Of a DNA stretch of 64,000 nt, positions 8,937 to 16,586 are shown piece after piece. Below the pieces are notes generated by a model. It did no database searches and was not told the origin of the DNA. It worked only from the letters and a program-made list of their open reading frames with translations. Source of the stretch: an uncultured Serinicoccus sp. (lineage in GTDB: Bacteria > Actinomycetota > Actinomycetes > Actinomycetales > Dermatophilaceae); contig NZ_CANMUA010000008.1 in the NCBI RefSeq assembly GCF_947500995.1, positions 208,279 through 272,278 of the forward strand, written 5' to 3'. Both the position numbers and the translations under genes were made by a program. How positions within the stretch are numbered: the stretch's first letter is position 1; each line of letters starts with the position of its first letter.

Positions 8937-10139
8937 ATGAAGCTCGCCATCCTGTCCCGTTCGCTGCGCGCCTACTCCACCCAGCGGCTGCGGACCGCCG
9001 CGCTGGAGCGCGGCCACCAGGTCAAGGTGCTCGACACGCTGCGCTTCGGCATCGACCTGTCGGGGGACGAACCCGACCTGCACTTCCGCGGCCGGCCGCT
9101 GTCGACGTACGACGCCGTGCTGCCCCGCGTCGGCGCGTCGGTGACCTACTTCGGGACGGCGGTGGTGCGCCAGTTCGAGCAGATGGACGTCTACACGCCC
9201 AACACCGCCAACGGCATCATGAACAGCCGCGACAAGCTGCGCGCCACCCAGATCCTGTCGCGGCACAACATCGGTATGCCGGCCACCGCCTTCGTGCGCA
9301 ACCGCGCGGAGATCCCGCACGCCATCGAAATGGTCGGCGGGGCGCCCGTGGTCGTCAAGCTGCTCGAGGGCACCCAGGGGATCGGGGTCATCCTCGCCCC
9401 GACGATGAAGGTGGCCGAGGCGATCATCGAGACCCTGCACGGCACCAACCAGCAGGTCCTCATCCAGCGCTTCGTCAAGGAGTCCAAGGGCAAGGACGTG
9501 CGGGCCCTCGTCGTCGGCGACCGGGTCGTCGCGGCGATGCGGCGGCGGGCACAGGGCGATGAGTTCCGCTCCAACGTGCACCGCGGCGGGACGGTGGAGC
9601 GCGTCGAGCTGGACCCGGAGTACGAGGAGATCGCCGTCCGAGCCGCCCACATCATGGGCCTCCGCGTCGCCGGCGTCGACATGTTGGAGGGCAACGACGG
9701 CCCGCTCGTCATGGAGGTCAACTCCTCGCCGGGCCTGCAGGGCATCGAGGCCGCCACCAAGCTCGACGTCGCCGGCGCCATCGTCGACTACATCGCCGAC
9801 CAGTCCGGCTTCCCCGACATCGACGTGCGCCAGCGGCTCGCGGTGTCGACGGGGTATGGCGTCGCCGAGATCGCGGTCATGTCCGGCTCGGACATGGTCG
9901 GGCAGGCGCTCCAGGACTCCGGCCTGTGGGAGAAGGACATCCAGGTGCTCACCCTGCACCGCGGCACCCGCGTCGTGCCCAACCCCTCGGGCCAGAAGGT
10001 GCTCGAGGACGGCGACCGGCTGCTCTGCTTCGGCAAGCACGAGCACATGCGCTCGCTCATCCCCGCCCGGTCGCGGCGCCCCCGGCGGGTCCGCACGCTG
10101 CCGAAGACGCCGATCCTCGAGGACCTGCCCACGGGCTGA
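8937..10139 (+). CDS. RimK-type ATP-grasp ligase fused to RCK_C (TrkA-C) domain
   Basis: 400 aa from ATG 8937 with an AGGAC upstream. Residues 1-295 are a RimK-family ATP-grasp amino-acid ligase: VVVKLLEGTQGIGV (Lys141) for nucleotide binding, DVRALVVGDRVVAAMRR, and the metal site MEVNSSPGL (259-267). RimK adds glutamates to ribosomal protein S6; close relatives modify other targets. Residues about 305-375 (GYGVAEIAVMSGSDMVGQAL...DGDRLLCFGKHEHM) match an RCK_C/TrkA-C ligand-binding domain, normally found on K+ channels and antiporters. The domain suggests that ligase activity is gated by a small molecule (inference). The C-terminal 25 residues are basic and disordered-looking. Confidence 0.85.
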   Translation: MKLAILSRSLRAYSTQRLRTAALERGHQVKVLDTLRFGIDLSGDEPDLHFRGRPLSTYDAVLPRVGASVTYFGTAVVRQFEQMDVYTPNTANGIMNSRDKLRATQILSRHNIGMPATAFVRNRAEIPHAIEMVGGAPVVVKLLEGTQGIGVILAPTMKVAEAIIETLHGTNQQVLIQRFVKESKGKDVRALVVGDRVVAAMRRRAQGDEFRSNVHRGGTVERVELDPEYEEIAVRAAHIMGLRVAGVDMLEGNDGPLVMEVNSSPGLQGIEAATKLDVAGAIVDYIADQSGFPDIDVRQRLAVSTGYGVAEIAVMSGSDMVGQALQDSGLWEKDIQVLTLHRGTRVVPNPSGQKVLEDGDRLLCFGKHEHMRSLIPARSRRPRRVRTLPKTPILEDLPTG

Positions 10140-10204
10140 GGGCTGGTGGCCGCGCGCGCCGGCCAGGGGATGCCCGGGCACGCCTTTCCGGGGCGCGTCT
10201 CACT

Positions 10205-10415
10205 CAGGCTGTGCGCGTCTACGCAGGCTGTGCACCCCCGCGCAGCCTGTTCTCCCCGCGCAGGCAGTGCATGTCTCACGCAGCCTGTGCACGTCTATGC
10301 AGGCTGTGCATGTCTCGTGCAGCCTGTGCACGCGGTAGACCGCACGCACAGGCTGCATTTCCGTGCACAGGTGACGAGCGCGTGCACAGACTGCATTTGC
10401 CGTGCACAGACAACA
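10205..10415. repeat. Array of 19-bp repeats, seven forward then four inverted
   Basis: Noncoding space between two convergent genes. Seven direct copies of a ~19-bp unit (consensus ACGCAGSCTGTGCAYGTCT) have their CAG at 10205, 10224, 10243, 10261, 10281, 10300 and 10320, a period of 18-20 bp. A short spacer (10335-10346) follows. Then four copies in reverse complement have CACAG at about 10347, 10366, 10385 and 10405, again with a 19-20 bp period. The whole block is therefore a large imperfect inverted repeat made of tandem units. Units differ by point changes. No spacers of unique sequence occur, so it is not a CRISPR. Function unknown. Confidence 0.85.
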
Positions 10416-10418
10416 GCC

Positions 10419-10496
10419 GACGGGCGGCCGAGCGCAGAGCTGACGAGCCGACGAGCCGACGGGCAGCCCAGCGTAGAGCTGACGAGCCGACGAGCC
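10419..10496. repeat. Two tandem copies of a 39-bp unit
   Basis: Directly after the 19-bp array, a 39-bp unit beginning GACGGGCGGCC / GACGGGCAGCC occurs twice in a row (10419-10457 and 10458-10496). Each copy contains AGAGCTGACGAGCCGACGAG. With the array it fills most of the 376-bp gap between the RimK-like gene and the NAD(P)-binding gene. No gene is seen there. Confidence 0.75.
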
Positions 10497-10515
10497 CGGC
10501 CGTGCGTGGGGCGCC

Positions 10516-11190
10516 TCAGGCCTTGCCGGCCACCGCGTCCAAGGCCTCGGCGATCGGGGTCGACCCGCCGAGGAACTCGATCATCCGGCCGGTGAGGTCG
10601 TCACGGTCCAGCGCGAGCGCGAGGACCGCGGCGACGTCGGCGCGGGGCACGTCCCGGCCCTCGGCACCCTCGACCGTGCCGGCGCCGTCGCCCATGACCT
10701 CGATCTGACCCGTGCCGGCGTCCAGGCTCAGGGCGCCCGGCGCGACGATCGTCCAGTCGAGCTGCGAGGCCCGCAGGTGCTCGTCCGCGGCGGCCTTGGC
10801 CTCGGCGTAGGCGAAGAAGGGGTTGTCCTCGGGCACCCCGTGGTCGGTCCGGGCGCCCAGGTAGCTGACCATGAGGTAGCGCTCGGCGCCGGCCTCCTGG
10901 GCGGCGTCCATGGAGCGGATGGCGGCGTCCCGGTCCACGGCGTAGGTGCGGTCCGGGTCACCGCCCCCGGCGCCGGCCGTCCACACGACGGCGTCGTGCC
11001 CGCGCAGCAGCTCGGTGAGCTGCTCGCGGCTCATGCTCTCGACGTCTGCAACGACCGGTCGCATGCCGGCGGCGTCGACGTCCGCCCCGTGGTCCGGGTT
11101 ACGGACCACCGCGTCGACGTCGTGCCCGGCCAGCAGGGGTCCCAGCTGCAGGGCGATCTTGCCGTGTCCTCCGATGATGGCGATACGCAT
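10516..11190 (-). CDS. NAD(P)H-binding atypical SDR (YwnB-like)
   Basis: 224 aa. The Rossmann start is MRIAIIGGHGKIALQLGPLL (GxxGxxA type loop at residues 7-13), followed by the acidic VVADVESM strand and VVWTAGAGGG. The FAYAEAKAAADEHLR segment holds the SDR-type Tyr/Lys pair in altered spacing, followed by LDWTIVAPGAL. These features place it with NmrA/YwnB-like atypical SDR proteins, some of which sense NADPH rather than catalyse. It ends just past the repeat arrays and is convergent with the RimK-like gene. Confidence 0.8.
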   Translation of the reverse strand: MRIAIIGGHGKIALQLGPLLAGHDVDAVVRNPDHGADVDAAGMRPVVADVESMSREQLTELLRGHDAVVWTAGAGGGDPDRTYAVDRDAAIRSMDAAQEAGAERYLMVSYLGARTDHGVPEDNPFFAYAEAKAAADEHLRASQLDWTIVAPGALSLDAGTGQIEVMGDGAGTVEGAEGRDVPRADVAAVLALALDRDDLTGRMIEFLGGSTPIAEALDAVAGKA

Positions 11191-11259
11191 ACCGGGGCCA
11201 ACACCGCGCCGACCGGTGCTGTTCCTCCGCAGCAGGCCGCGGTGACGATCCGAGCTGCC

Positions 11260-13548
11260 TCAGGCGCGGGCGCGCAGCTCCACGACCACGGACTTGCTGG
11301 CCGGGGTGCCGCTGCGCCTGGAGCGCTGCCCCAGCGGCACGAGCACGTTGGTCTCCGGGTAGTAGGCGGCTGCACATCCGCGGGCGGTGTCGTAGGACAC
11401 GATCCGGAACTCCTCGGCGACTCGCTCGCCGTCCTCCCAGTGGCTCACGAGGTCGACGTGCTGACCGTCGCGCAGACCGCGCTCCTCGAGGTCGGCGGGG
11501 TGGACGAAGACGACCCGCCGACCGTTCTCGATGCCGCGGTAGCGGTCGTCGAGCCCGTAGATCGTGGTGTTGAACTGGTCGTGGCTGCGCAGCGTCTGCA
11601 GCAGCAGCCGGCCCTCCGGGACCTCGGGGTACACGAGGTCGTTGGAGCTGAACTGCGCCTTGCCGATCGTGGTGTCCCCCCACTCCCGCGTGCGGGCCGC
11701 GTGCGGCAGCACGAAGCCGCCGGGGTCGTTGATCTTCTCCTCGTAGTCCTCGAAGCCGGGGATCACCCGGGAGACCGCGTCGCGGATGGTGCTGTAGTCG
11801 TCCTCGAAGGCCTGCCAGTCGGCCACCGCGGCGACCCGCTCGATCGAGCGCGCCAGGCGGCAGACGATGGCCACCTCGCTCAGCAGGTGGGGGGAGGCCG
11901 GCGGCAGCGGCCCGTGGCTGGCGTGCACGGCAGACATCGAGTCCTCGACCGTGATCCGTTGCGGCCCGCTGGCCTGCTGGTCCCGCTCGGAGCGCACCAG
12001 GACCGGCAGGATGAGGGCCGTCTCACCGGTGACGGCGTGCGACCGGTTGAGCTTGGTGGAGATCTGCACCGTCATCGCGCAGGAGCGCAGCGCCTCCTCG
12101 GTCACGTCCGTGTCCGGCGCGGCCCTGACGAAGTTGCCGCCCATGCCCATGAAGAACCTCGCGTGCCCGTCACGGAGCGCCTCGACGGCGGACGCGGTGT
12201 CGTAGCCGTGCTCCCGCGGGCTGGCGAACGAGAACTCCGCGTCGAGCCGGTCGTGGAAGTCGTCGGGCATCTGCTCCCAGATCCCCATCGTCCGGTCGCC
12301 CTGCACGTTGCTGTGGCCCCGGACGGGGCACAGCCCGGCACCGTCCCGACCGATGTTGCCCTGCAGGAGGATGACGTTGACGATCTCGGTGAGCATGGCC
12401 ACCGAGTGCTCGTGCTGGGTCAGCCCCATCGCCCAGCAGACGATGGTCCGGCGGCTGCGGGCGAGGCGGTCGGCGAGGGCCTCGATCTGCTCCCGCTCCA
12501 GGCCGGTCGCGACGAGCACCTCGTCCCAGTCGAGGTCGGCGAGGTGCTCGCGGTATGCCTCGAAGCCCTCGGTGTGGTCGGCGAGGAAGTCCTGGTCCAG
12601 CACCGAGCCCGGGTCGGCGGCCTCCCGCTCCAGCAGCAGCGCGCCCAGCGCCTGGAAGAGCGCCATGTCGCCGCCGAGCCGGATCTGCAGGAAGTCGTCG
12701 GCGAGGTCGGTGCCCGGGCCGACGGCCCTGATGGGGTTCTGCGGGTTCTTGAACCGCTGGAGCCCGGCCTCGGGCAGCGGGTTCACGGCGACGATGGCGG
12801 CGCCGTTCTCCTTGGCCCGCTCGAGCGCGCTGAGCATGCGGGGGTGGTTGGTGCCCGGGTTCTGCCCGGCGATGATGATGAGCTCGGACTCGTGCAGGTC
12901 CTCGAGCAGGACGGTGCCCTTGCCCAGCCCGATGGTGTCGCCGAGCGCCGCCCCGGAGGCCTCGTGGCACATGTTGGAGCAGTCCGGCAGGTTGTTGGTG
13001 CCGTAGGCGCGCACCATGAGCTGATAGACGAAGGCCGCCTCGTTGGACGTGCGCCCCGAGGTGTAGAAGATGGCCTCGTCCGGGTCGTCGAGCGAGGTCA
13101 GCTGCTCGGCGACCATCCGGAACGCGTCGTCCCAGCTGATCGGCTCGTACCTGGTGCTGCCGGCCACCTTGACGACCGGGTGGACCAGCCGCCCCTGCTG
13201 ACCCAGCCACCAGTCGCTGCGGGTGGCGAGGTCGGCCAGGTCGTGCTCCTCGAAGAAGTCAGGGCCGATGGTCCGCAGCGTGGCCTCCTCGGCCACCGCC
13301 TTCGCGCCGTTCTCGCAGAACTCGGCGGGTGAGCGGTGGTCCGGGTCAGGCCACGCGCAGCCGGAGCAGTCGAAGCCGTGCTTCTGGTTGAGCCGGGTCA
13401 GCGTGCGCAGCGTGCGCACCGTGCCCATCTGCTCCTGGGAGATCTTCAGCGCGTGGTAGACACCGGGGATCCCCGCCGCCCAGTCCTTGCGCCGGCCGAC
13501 CTCCAGGTCGTCGTCGGTGAAGTCCTGCTTCGGTGCGTCGGTCGCCAC
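11260..13548 (-). CDS. FdhF/YdeP-family molybdopterin oxidoreductase
   Basis: 762 aa from the GTG at 13548, preceded by AGGAGG at good spacing; the open frame extends upstream but not in-family. It belongs to the molybdopterin oxidoreductase (formate dehydrogenase H-like) superfamily. The N-terminus has FDCSGCAWPDP with Cys61, Cys64 and Cys78. The molybdenum-ligand region is DCSNMCHEASG, with Cys rather than selenocysteine and no internal TGA. The C-terminal molydop-binding domain is present (LVYPEVPEGRLLLQTLRSHDQFNT). Such enzymes are annotated as formate dehydrogenases or unknown oxidoreductases. Its neighbour, an OFA-type transporter with small subunit, fits formate/oxalate-related metabolism. 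Confidence 0.85.
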   Translation of the reverse strand: MATDAPKQDFTDDDLEVGRRKDWAAGIPGVYHALKISQEQMGTVRTLRTLTRLNQKHGFDCSGCAWPDPDHRSPAEFCENGAKAVAEEATLRTIGPDFFEEHDLADLATRSDWWLGQQGRLVHPVVKVAGSTRYEPISWDDAFRMVAEQLTSLDDPDEAIFYTSGRTSNEAAFVYQLMVRAYGTNNLPDCSNMCHEASGAALGDTIGLGKGTVLLEDLHESELIIIAGQNPGTNHPRMLSALERAKENGAAIVAVNPLPEAGLQRFKNPQNPIRAVGPGTDLADDFLQIRLGGDMALFQALGALLLEREAADPGSVLDQDFLADHTEGFEAYREHLADLDWDEVLVATGLEREQIEALADRLARSRRTIVCWAMGLTQHEHSVAMLTEIVNVILLQGNIGRDGAGLCPVRGHSNVQGDRTMGIWEQMPDDFHDRLDAEFSFASPREHGYDTASAVEALRDGHARFFMGMGGNFVRAAPDTDVTEEALRSCAMTVQISTKLNRSHAVTGETALILPVLVRSERDQQASGPQRITVEDSMSAVHASHGPLPPASPHLLSEVAIVCRLARSIERVAAVADWQAFEDDYSTIRDAVSRVIPGFEDYEEKINDPGGFVLPHAARTREWGDTTIGKAQFSSNDLVYPEVPEGRLLLQTLRSHDQFNTTIYGLDDRYRGIENGRRVVFVHPADLEERGLRDGQHVDLVSHWEDGERVAEEFRIVSYDTARGCAAAYYPETNVLVPLGQRSRRSGTPASKSVVVELRARA

Positions 13549-13580
13549 GGGGTTCCTCCTGGTATGTCGTGGGCGGCGGG

Positions 13581-13733
13581 TCAGCCGAAGAGCTGGGTGA
13601 CCCGGGCGATGGTCTCGCCGACGCCGTAGAGCAGGCCCGCGCCGACGATCACCCACAGGACGACGGCCGCGGTGCGCTCTGCCGCATCGGCTCCCTCGGG
13701 ACGCCCGGCGGTGCTGGACGAGGACTCGCTCAT
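13581..13733 (-). CDS. MFS transporter small subunit
   Basis: A 50-aa protein with one hydrophobic segment, VVLWVIVGAGLLYGVGETIARVTQLF. The pattern LLYGVxETxxxxTQLF is that of the small companion proteins encoded next to OFA-family MFS transporters in actinobacteria. Its ATG overlaps the TGA of the MFS gene by 4 nt (ATGA at 13730-13733), giving tight co-translation. It probably packs against the transporter in the membrane. The FdhF-like gene begins 32 nt downstream. Confidence 0.75.
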   Translation of the reverse strand: MSESSSSTAGRPEGADAAERTAAVVLWVIVGAGLLYGVGETIARVTQLFG

Positions 13734-15084
13734 GCGGAGGCTCCTTCGCTCTCGAGCTGGTCGGGATCGGTCTCGTGATGGCGCTCGTCGACCGGCCTGA
13801 CGAGCAGGTTCGCGATGAACCCGACGACGAGCACGCCGACCATGATGTAGAGGGACAGCAGGTAGAGGTCCGCGCCCTCCTCGCCGCGCGCGGTCTGCAG
13901 GTCCTGGATGCCGGAGACGATGAGCGGGCCGGCGATACCGGCCGCCGACCACGCGGTGAGCAGCCGGCCGTGGATGGCCCCGACCTGCAGCCCGCCGAAG
14001 AGGTCCTTGAGGTAGGCCGGGATGGTGGCGAAGCCACCGCCGTAGAAGCTGAGGATGACCACGGACATGAGCACGAAGAGCAGCAGCGAGGAGCGGCCGA
14101 AGGTCGCGACCCCGAGGTAGAGCAGCGCACCCACACCCAGGTAGAGCATGTAGGTCGGCTTGCGCCCGATGACGTCGGAGGCCGAGGACCACACGAGCCG
14201 GCCGGCCATGTTGGCCAGGCTGAGGAGGCTCACGAAGCCCGCGGCCGCCGCGGCGCCGACGCCGGGGAAGAAGTTCTGCACGATGGGGGAGGCCTGCGCG
14301 AGGATGCCGATGCCGGCCGTGACGTTGCAGAAGAGCACCGTCCACAGCAGCCAGAACTGCGGGGTGCGCAGGGCGTTGCGGGCGGTCACGTCCGCGGTCG
14401 TGCGCATCGAGGTCTCGTCGGACTTCTCCGGGGGCGTCCAACCCTCCGGCTTCCAGTCGTCCGCGGGCACCCGGATGACGTATGCGCCCAGGCCCATGAG
14501 CACGGCATACACCACGGCGAGGGTGAGGAAGGTCGGGACCAGGCCCGCCACCACGTCCTCGCCGCCGTAGAGACCGAGGAGCCGGTTGCTCAGCGGGCTG
14601 GCGATGAGCGCGCCGCCGCCGAAGCCCATGATCGCCAGGCCCGTCGCGAGACCGGGTCGGTCGGGGAACCACTTGATGAGCGTGGAGACCGGGGAGATGT
14701 AGCCCAGCCCGAGGCCGATGCCGCCGAGCACGCCGTAGCCGAGGTAGACGATCCACAGCTGACCGACCGAGACACCGAGCGCCGAGACGAGGAAGCCCGC
14801 CACCCACAGCGTCGCGGAGACGGCCATCGTCTTGCGCGGGCCGTTGCGCTCCACCCAGGTGCCCAGGACCGCGGCGGACAGACCGAGCATGACGATGGAG
14901 ATGGAGAAGATGATCGAGACGGCCGTGGCCGAGGCGCCGAAGCGCTCCTCGAGGGGGATGTTGAGACGCTGAAGGCGTAGACCTGCCCGATGGACAGGTG
15001 CACGGCCAGCGCCGCCGGCGGCACGAACCACCGGTTGAACCCTGGTCCGGCGACGGTGCGCTCGCGGTCGAGAGTGGCCAGCAT
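13730..15084 (-). pseudogene. OFA-type MFS transporter, frameshifted near its N-terminus
   Basis: The true start is the ATG at 15084 with AGGAG upstream: the first 40 residues read FNRWFVPPAALAVHLSIGQVYAFSV in one frame. The family then expects FNIPLEERFG, which is present but in another frame, so one base is missing around 14962-14966 (TTGAGAC on the plus strand where TTGAAGAC would restore it). The rest is a complete 12-helix transporter of the oxalate:formate antiporter family, about 451 aa if repaired. Everything downstream is intact and the small-subunit gene is preserved, so a sequencing error or very recent mutation is likely. Confidence 0.8.
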
Positions 15085-15180
15085 GGAGCGCTCCTGGGGA
15101 CGGGAGTGACGAGCGGGGACTCTCCTAACCTTTCACGTCCACGCCGTGAGGGCACGTCGGGCTGTCATCGACGACTCCTG

Positions 15181-15232
15181 CGCGGAAGGTGCACCGATGC
15201 CGTGATGCATCACGGTGGAGGTGCCTCTTCTG
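15181..15232 (+). repeat. 52-bp palindromic element, family 1 copy 1
   Basis: The core CGTGATGCATCACG at 15200-15213 is a perfect palindrome. The 19-nt arms (15181-15199 and 15214-15232) pair imperfectly: GCGGAAG...GCACC against GGTGC...CTTCTGC. Conserved GAGTG follows on the right. It lies between the stop of the SRPBCC gene and the start of the MFS operon, both on the minus strand. Two more copies occur at 15782 and 38871. Confidence 0.85.
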
Positions 15233-15246
15233 CGGGTGAGTGCTCC

Positions 15247-15753
15247 TCAGGCGTGGTTGCCGCGCACCGCGGGCGGGGCCTCAGTGCGGCCGAGGCCGGT
15301 ACGGGCCGAGCGCATCATCGCGGCGTGGTTGGCGCGCAGCACCCAGCGGGCGGGCGGCAGCGCGGCCAGGTGGCGCAGGCCGGGCTTGGCCAGCAGCACC
15401 CGTTGCTCCCAGACCACGCGGCAGCCGCCGGCGGCCGGGGTGACGTGCACCTCGACATACCCCTGCAGGTCGCCGTCGATGCCGACCCGCAGCCGCCCGT
15501 CCTCCCGGTCCTGCTGCTCGCGGCTGAGGACCAGGTCGAGGGGCACGGGCAGCACGGAGCGCGCCCGGACCCGCGCGCGGTCCGGGCTCAGCTGCTCGAC
15601 CGAGCGCACCTGGCGCCACCACGTCGGGTAGGCCCCGAGGTCGACGAGCCGGTCCAGCACCACCGCGGGCGCGACCGGCAGGGTCCAGTCCTCGCGGAAG
15701 GTGAACCAGCCGCCCCGGTCCGGGGCCTGCGGTGGCGTCGGCATACCCGTCAT
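15247..15753 (-). CDS. SRPBCC-family (polyketide cyclase/START-like) protein
   Basis: 168 aa. WFTFREDWTLPVAPAVVLDRLVDLGAYPTWW is the classic first strand and helix pair of SRPBCC hydrophobic-ligand-binding domains. GYVEVHVTPAAGGCRVVWEQRV and the final long helix (HLAALPPARWVLRANHAAMM) complete the fold. The ligand is unknown. The gene is isolated between two copies of the 52-bp palindromic element, one at each end. Confidence 0.75.
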   Translation of the reverse strand: MTGMPTPPQAPDRGGWFTFREDWTLPVAPAVVLDRLVDLGAYPTWWRQVRSVEQLSPDRARVRARSVLPVPLDLVLSREQQDREDGRLRVGIDGDLQGYVEVHVTPAAGGCRVVWEQRVLLAKPGLRHLAALPPARWVLRANHAAMMRSARTGLGRTEAPPAVRGNHA

Positions 15754-15781
15754 CCTCGGACACGCCGCCGGGGTCTTCTAC

Positions 15782-15833
15782 CCAGAAGCTGTACCGGTGT
15801 CGTGATGCATCACGGCAGAGGGACACCTTCTGC
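15782..15833 (+). repeat. 52-bp palindromic element, family 1 copy 2
   Basis: The core CGTGATGCATCACG is at 15801-15814, with arms 15782-15800 and 15815-15833 (CAGAAG.TGT.CC against GG.ACA.CTTCTG). The sirohydrochlorin chelatase frame runs into this element and takes its stop codon (15810-15812) from it, so the element forms the extreme 3' end of that gene. Confidence 0.85.
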
Positions 15834-16586
15834 GTGCGAGTGGCCCGAGGACGGGGCCACGGCCTCCCGGTAGCGGCGGACGACCAGGTCGCGGAGCAGG
15901 TCGTGGGTGCCGAGCGGACCGGTGGCGACCACACCGCCGGCCTCGGCGACCCGCTGCGCCTTGGTGGCGAACCAGCCGGGCGACAGCAGGTGGGTGGCCA
16001 GCACGACGCGGGTATGCCCGGCGATCCGCAGCGCGGTGAGCGCACAGGCCGCGCGCGGCCCGGGGCCGCTGAGGAAGGCCGTGGCGGTGGCGGTGCCCAG
16101 CCGGGAGCCGACCAGCTCGGCGACCCGGGCCACCTCGGCGCGGGCGGCCTCGACGCTGGAGCCGGCCCCCACCACCAGGACGGCGTCGGGCTCCGCGTCG
16201 ACCTCGCGGACCCGGTCGGCCAGGGCGTCGACGACCTCGTCGGCGGCCCCGAGTGCCGGCGTGAGCGTGGAGCCCGGGAGCGCCTCGAGCGCCGAGGGCA
16301 CGTCGTGCTTCACGTGGTAGCCCGAGGCGAGGAAGAACGGCACGACCACGGGGTCGGTGACATCGGCGAGCACCTCGTCCAGGGTCGGTCCGCAGACGTC
16401 GACGTAGCCGACCACGGCGGGCAGCGGCAGACCGAGGGCGGCGGCGGCACGGTCCGCGCACCCACGGACGACCGCCTGGCCCTCGGGGCTGGCGGTGCCG
16501 TGCGCGGCGACGACGAGGGGCCTGCTCATGCGACGGTGCGGGTGAGCGGCCAGGTCGGACGGGCCGGCAGCAGGGACGGGGCTCAT
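15810..16586 (-). CDS. Sirohydrochlorin chelatase (CbiX/SirB-type)
   Basis: 258 aa if it begins at the ATG that overlaps the cysG stop by 4 nt (ATGA at 16583-16586). A second ATG at 16529 (MSRPLVVAAHG) gives 239 aa and is the more family-like N-terminus. The family inserts Fe2+ or Co2+ into sirohydrochlorin. VVAAHGTASPEG holds the first metal-binding His, GYVDVCGPTLDEVLA and VVPFFLASGYHVKHDVP the second site; a degenerate second half follows. Context with cysH and cysG indicates iron insertion for the siroheme of sulfite reductase. The C-terminus is donated by a palindromic repeat. Confidence 0.85.
   Translation of the reverse strand: MSPVPAAGPSDLAAHPHRRMSRPLVVAAHGTASPEGQAVVRGCADRAAAALGLPLPAVVGYVDVCGPTLDEVLADVTDPVVVPFFLASGYHVKHDVPSALEALPGSTLTPALGAADEVVDALADRVREVDAEPDAVLVVGAGSSVEAARAEVARVAELVGSRLGTATATAFLSGPGPRAACALTALRIAGHTRVVLATHLLSPGWFATKAQRVAEAGGVVATGPLGTHDLLRDLVVRRYREAVAPSSGHSHAEGVPLP

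Noticed and set aside
10205..10415. The 19-bp array as a CRISPR
   Set aside because: Units abut with no unique spacers, the unit is too short, the orientation flips midway, and no cas genes are present.
10777..13332. An 851-aa plus-strand open frame opposite the FdhF-like gene
   Set aside because: It is a GC-bias shadow of the minus-strand FdhF/YdeP gene, whose protein is clearly in-family; the plus-strand product is low-complexity Val/Gly/Asp-rich. Similar long shadows opposite phr, ald, cysG and other genes were dropped for the same reason.
11260..13548. Selenocysteine in the FdhF-like protein
   Set aside because: The molybdenum-ligand position reads as Cys in SNMCHEASG and there is no in-frame TGA in the gene.
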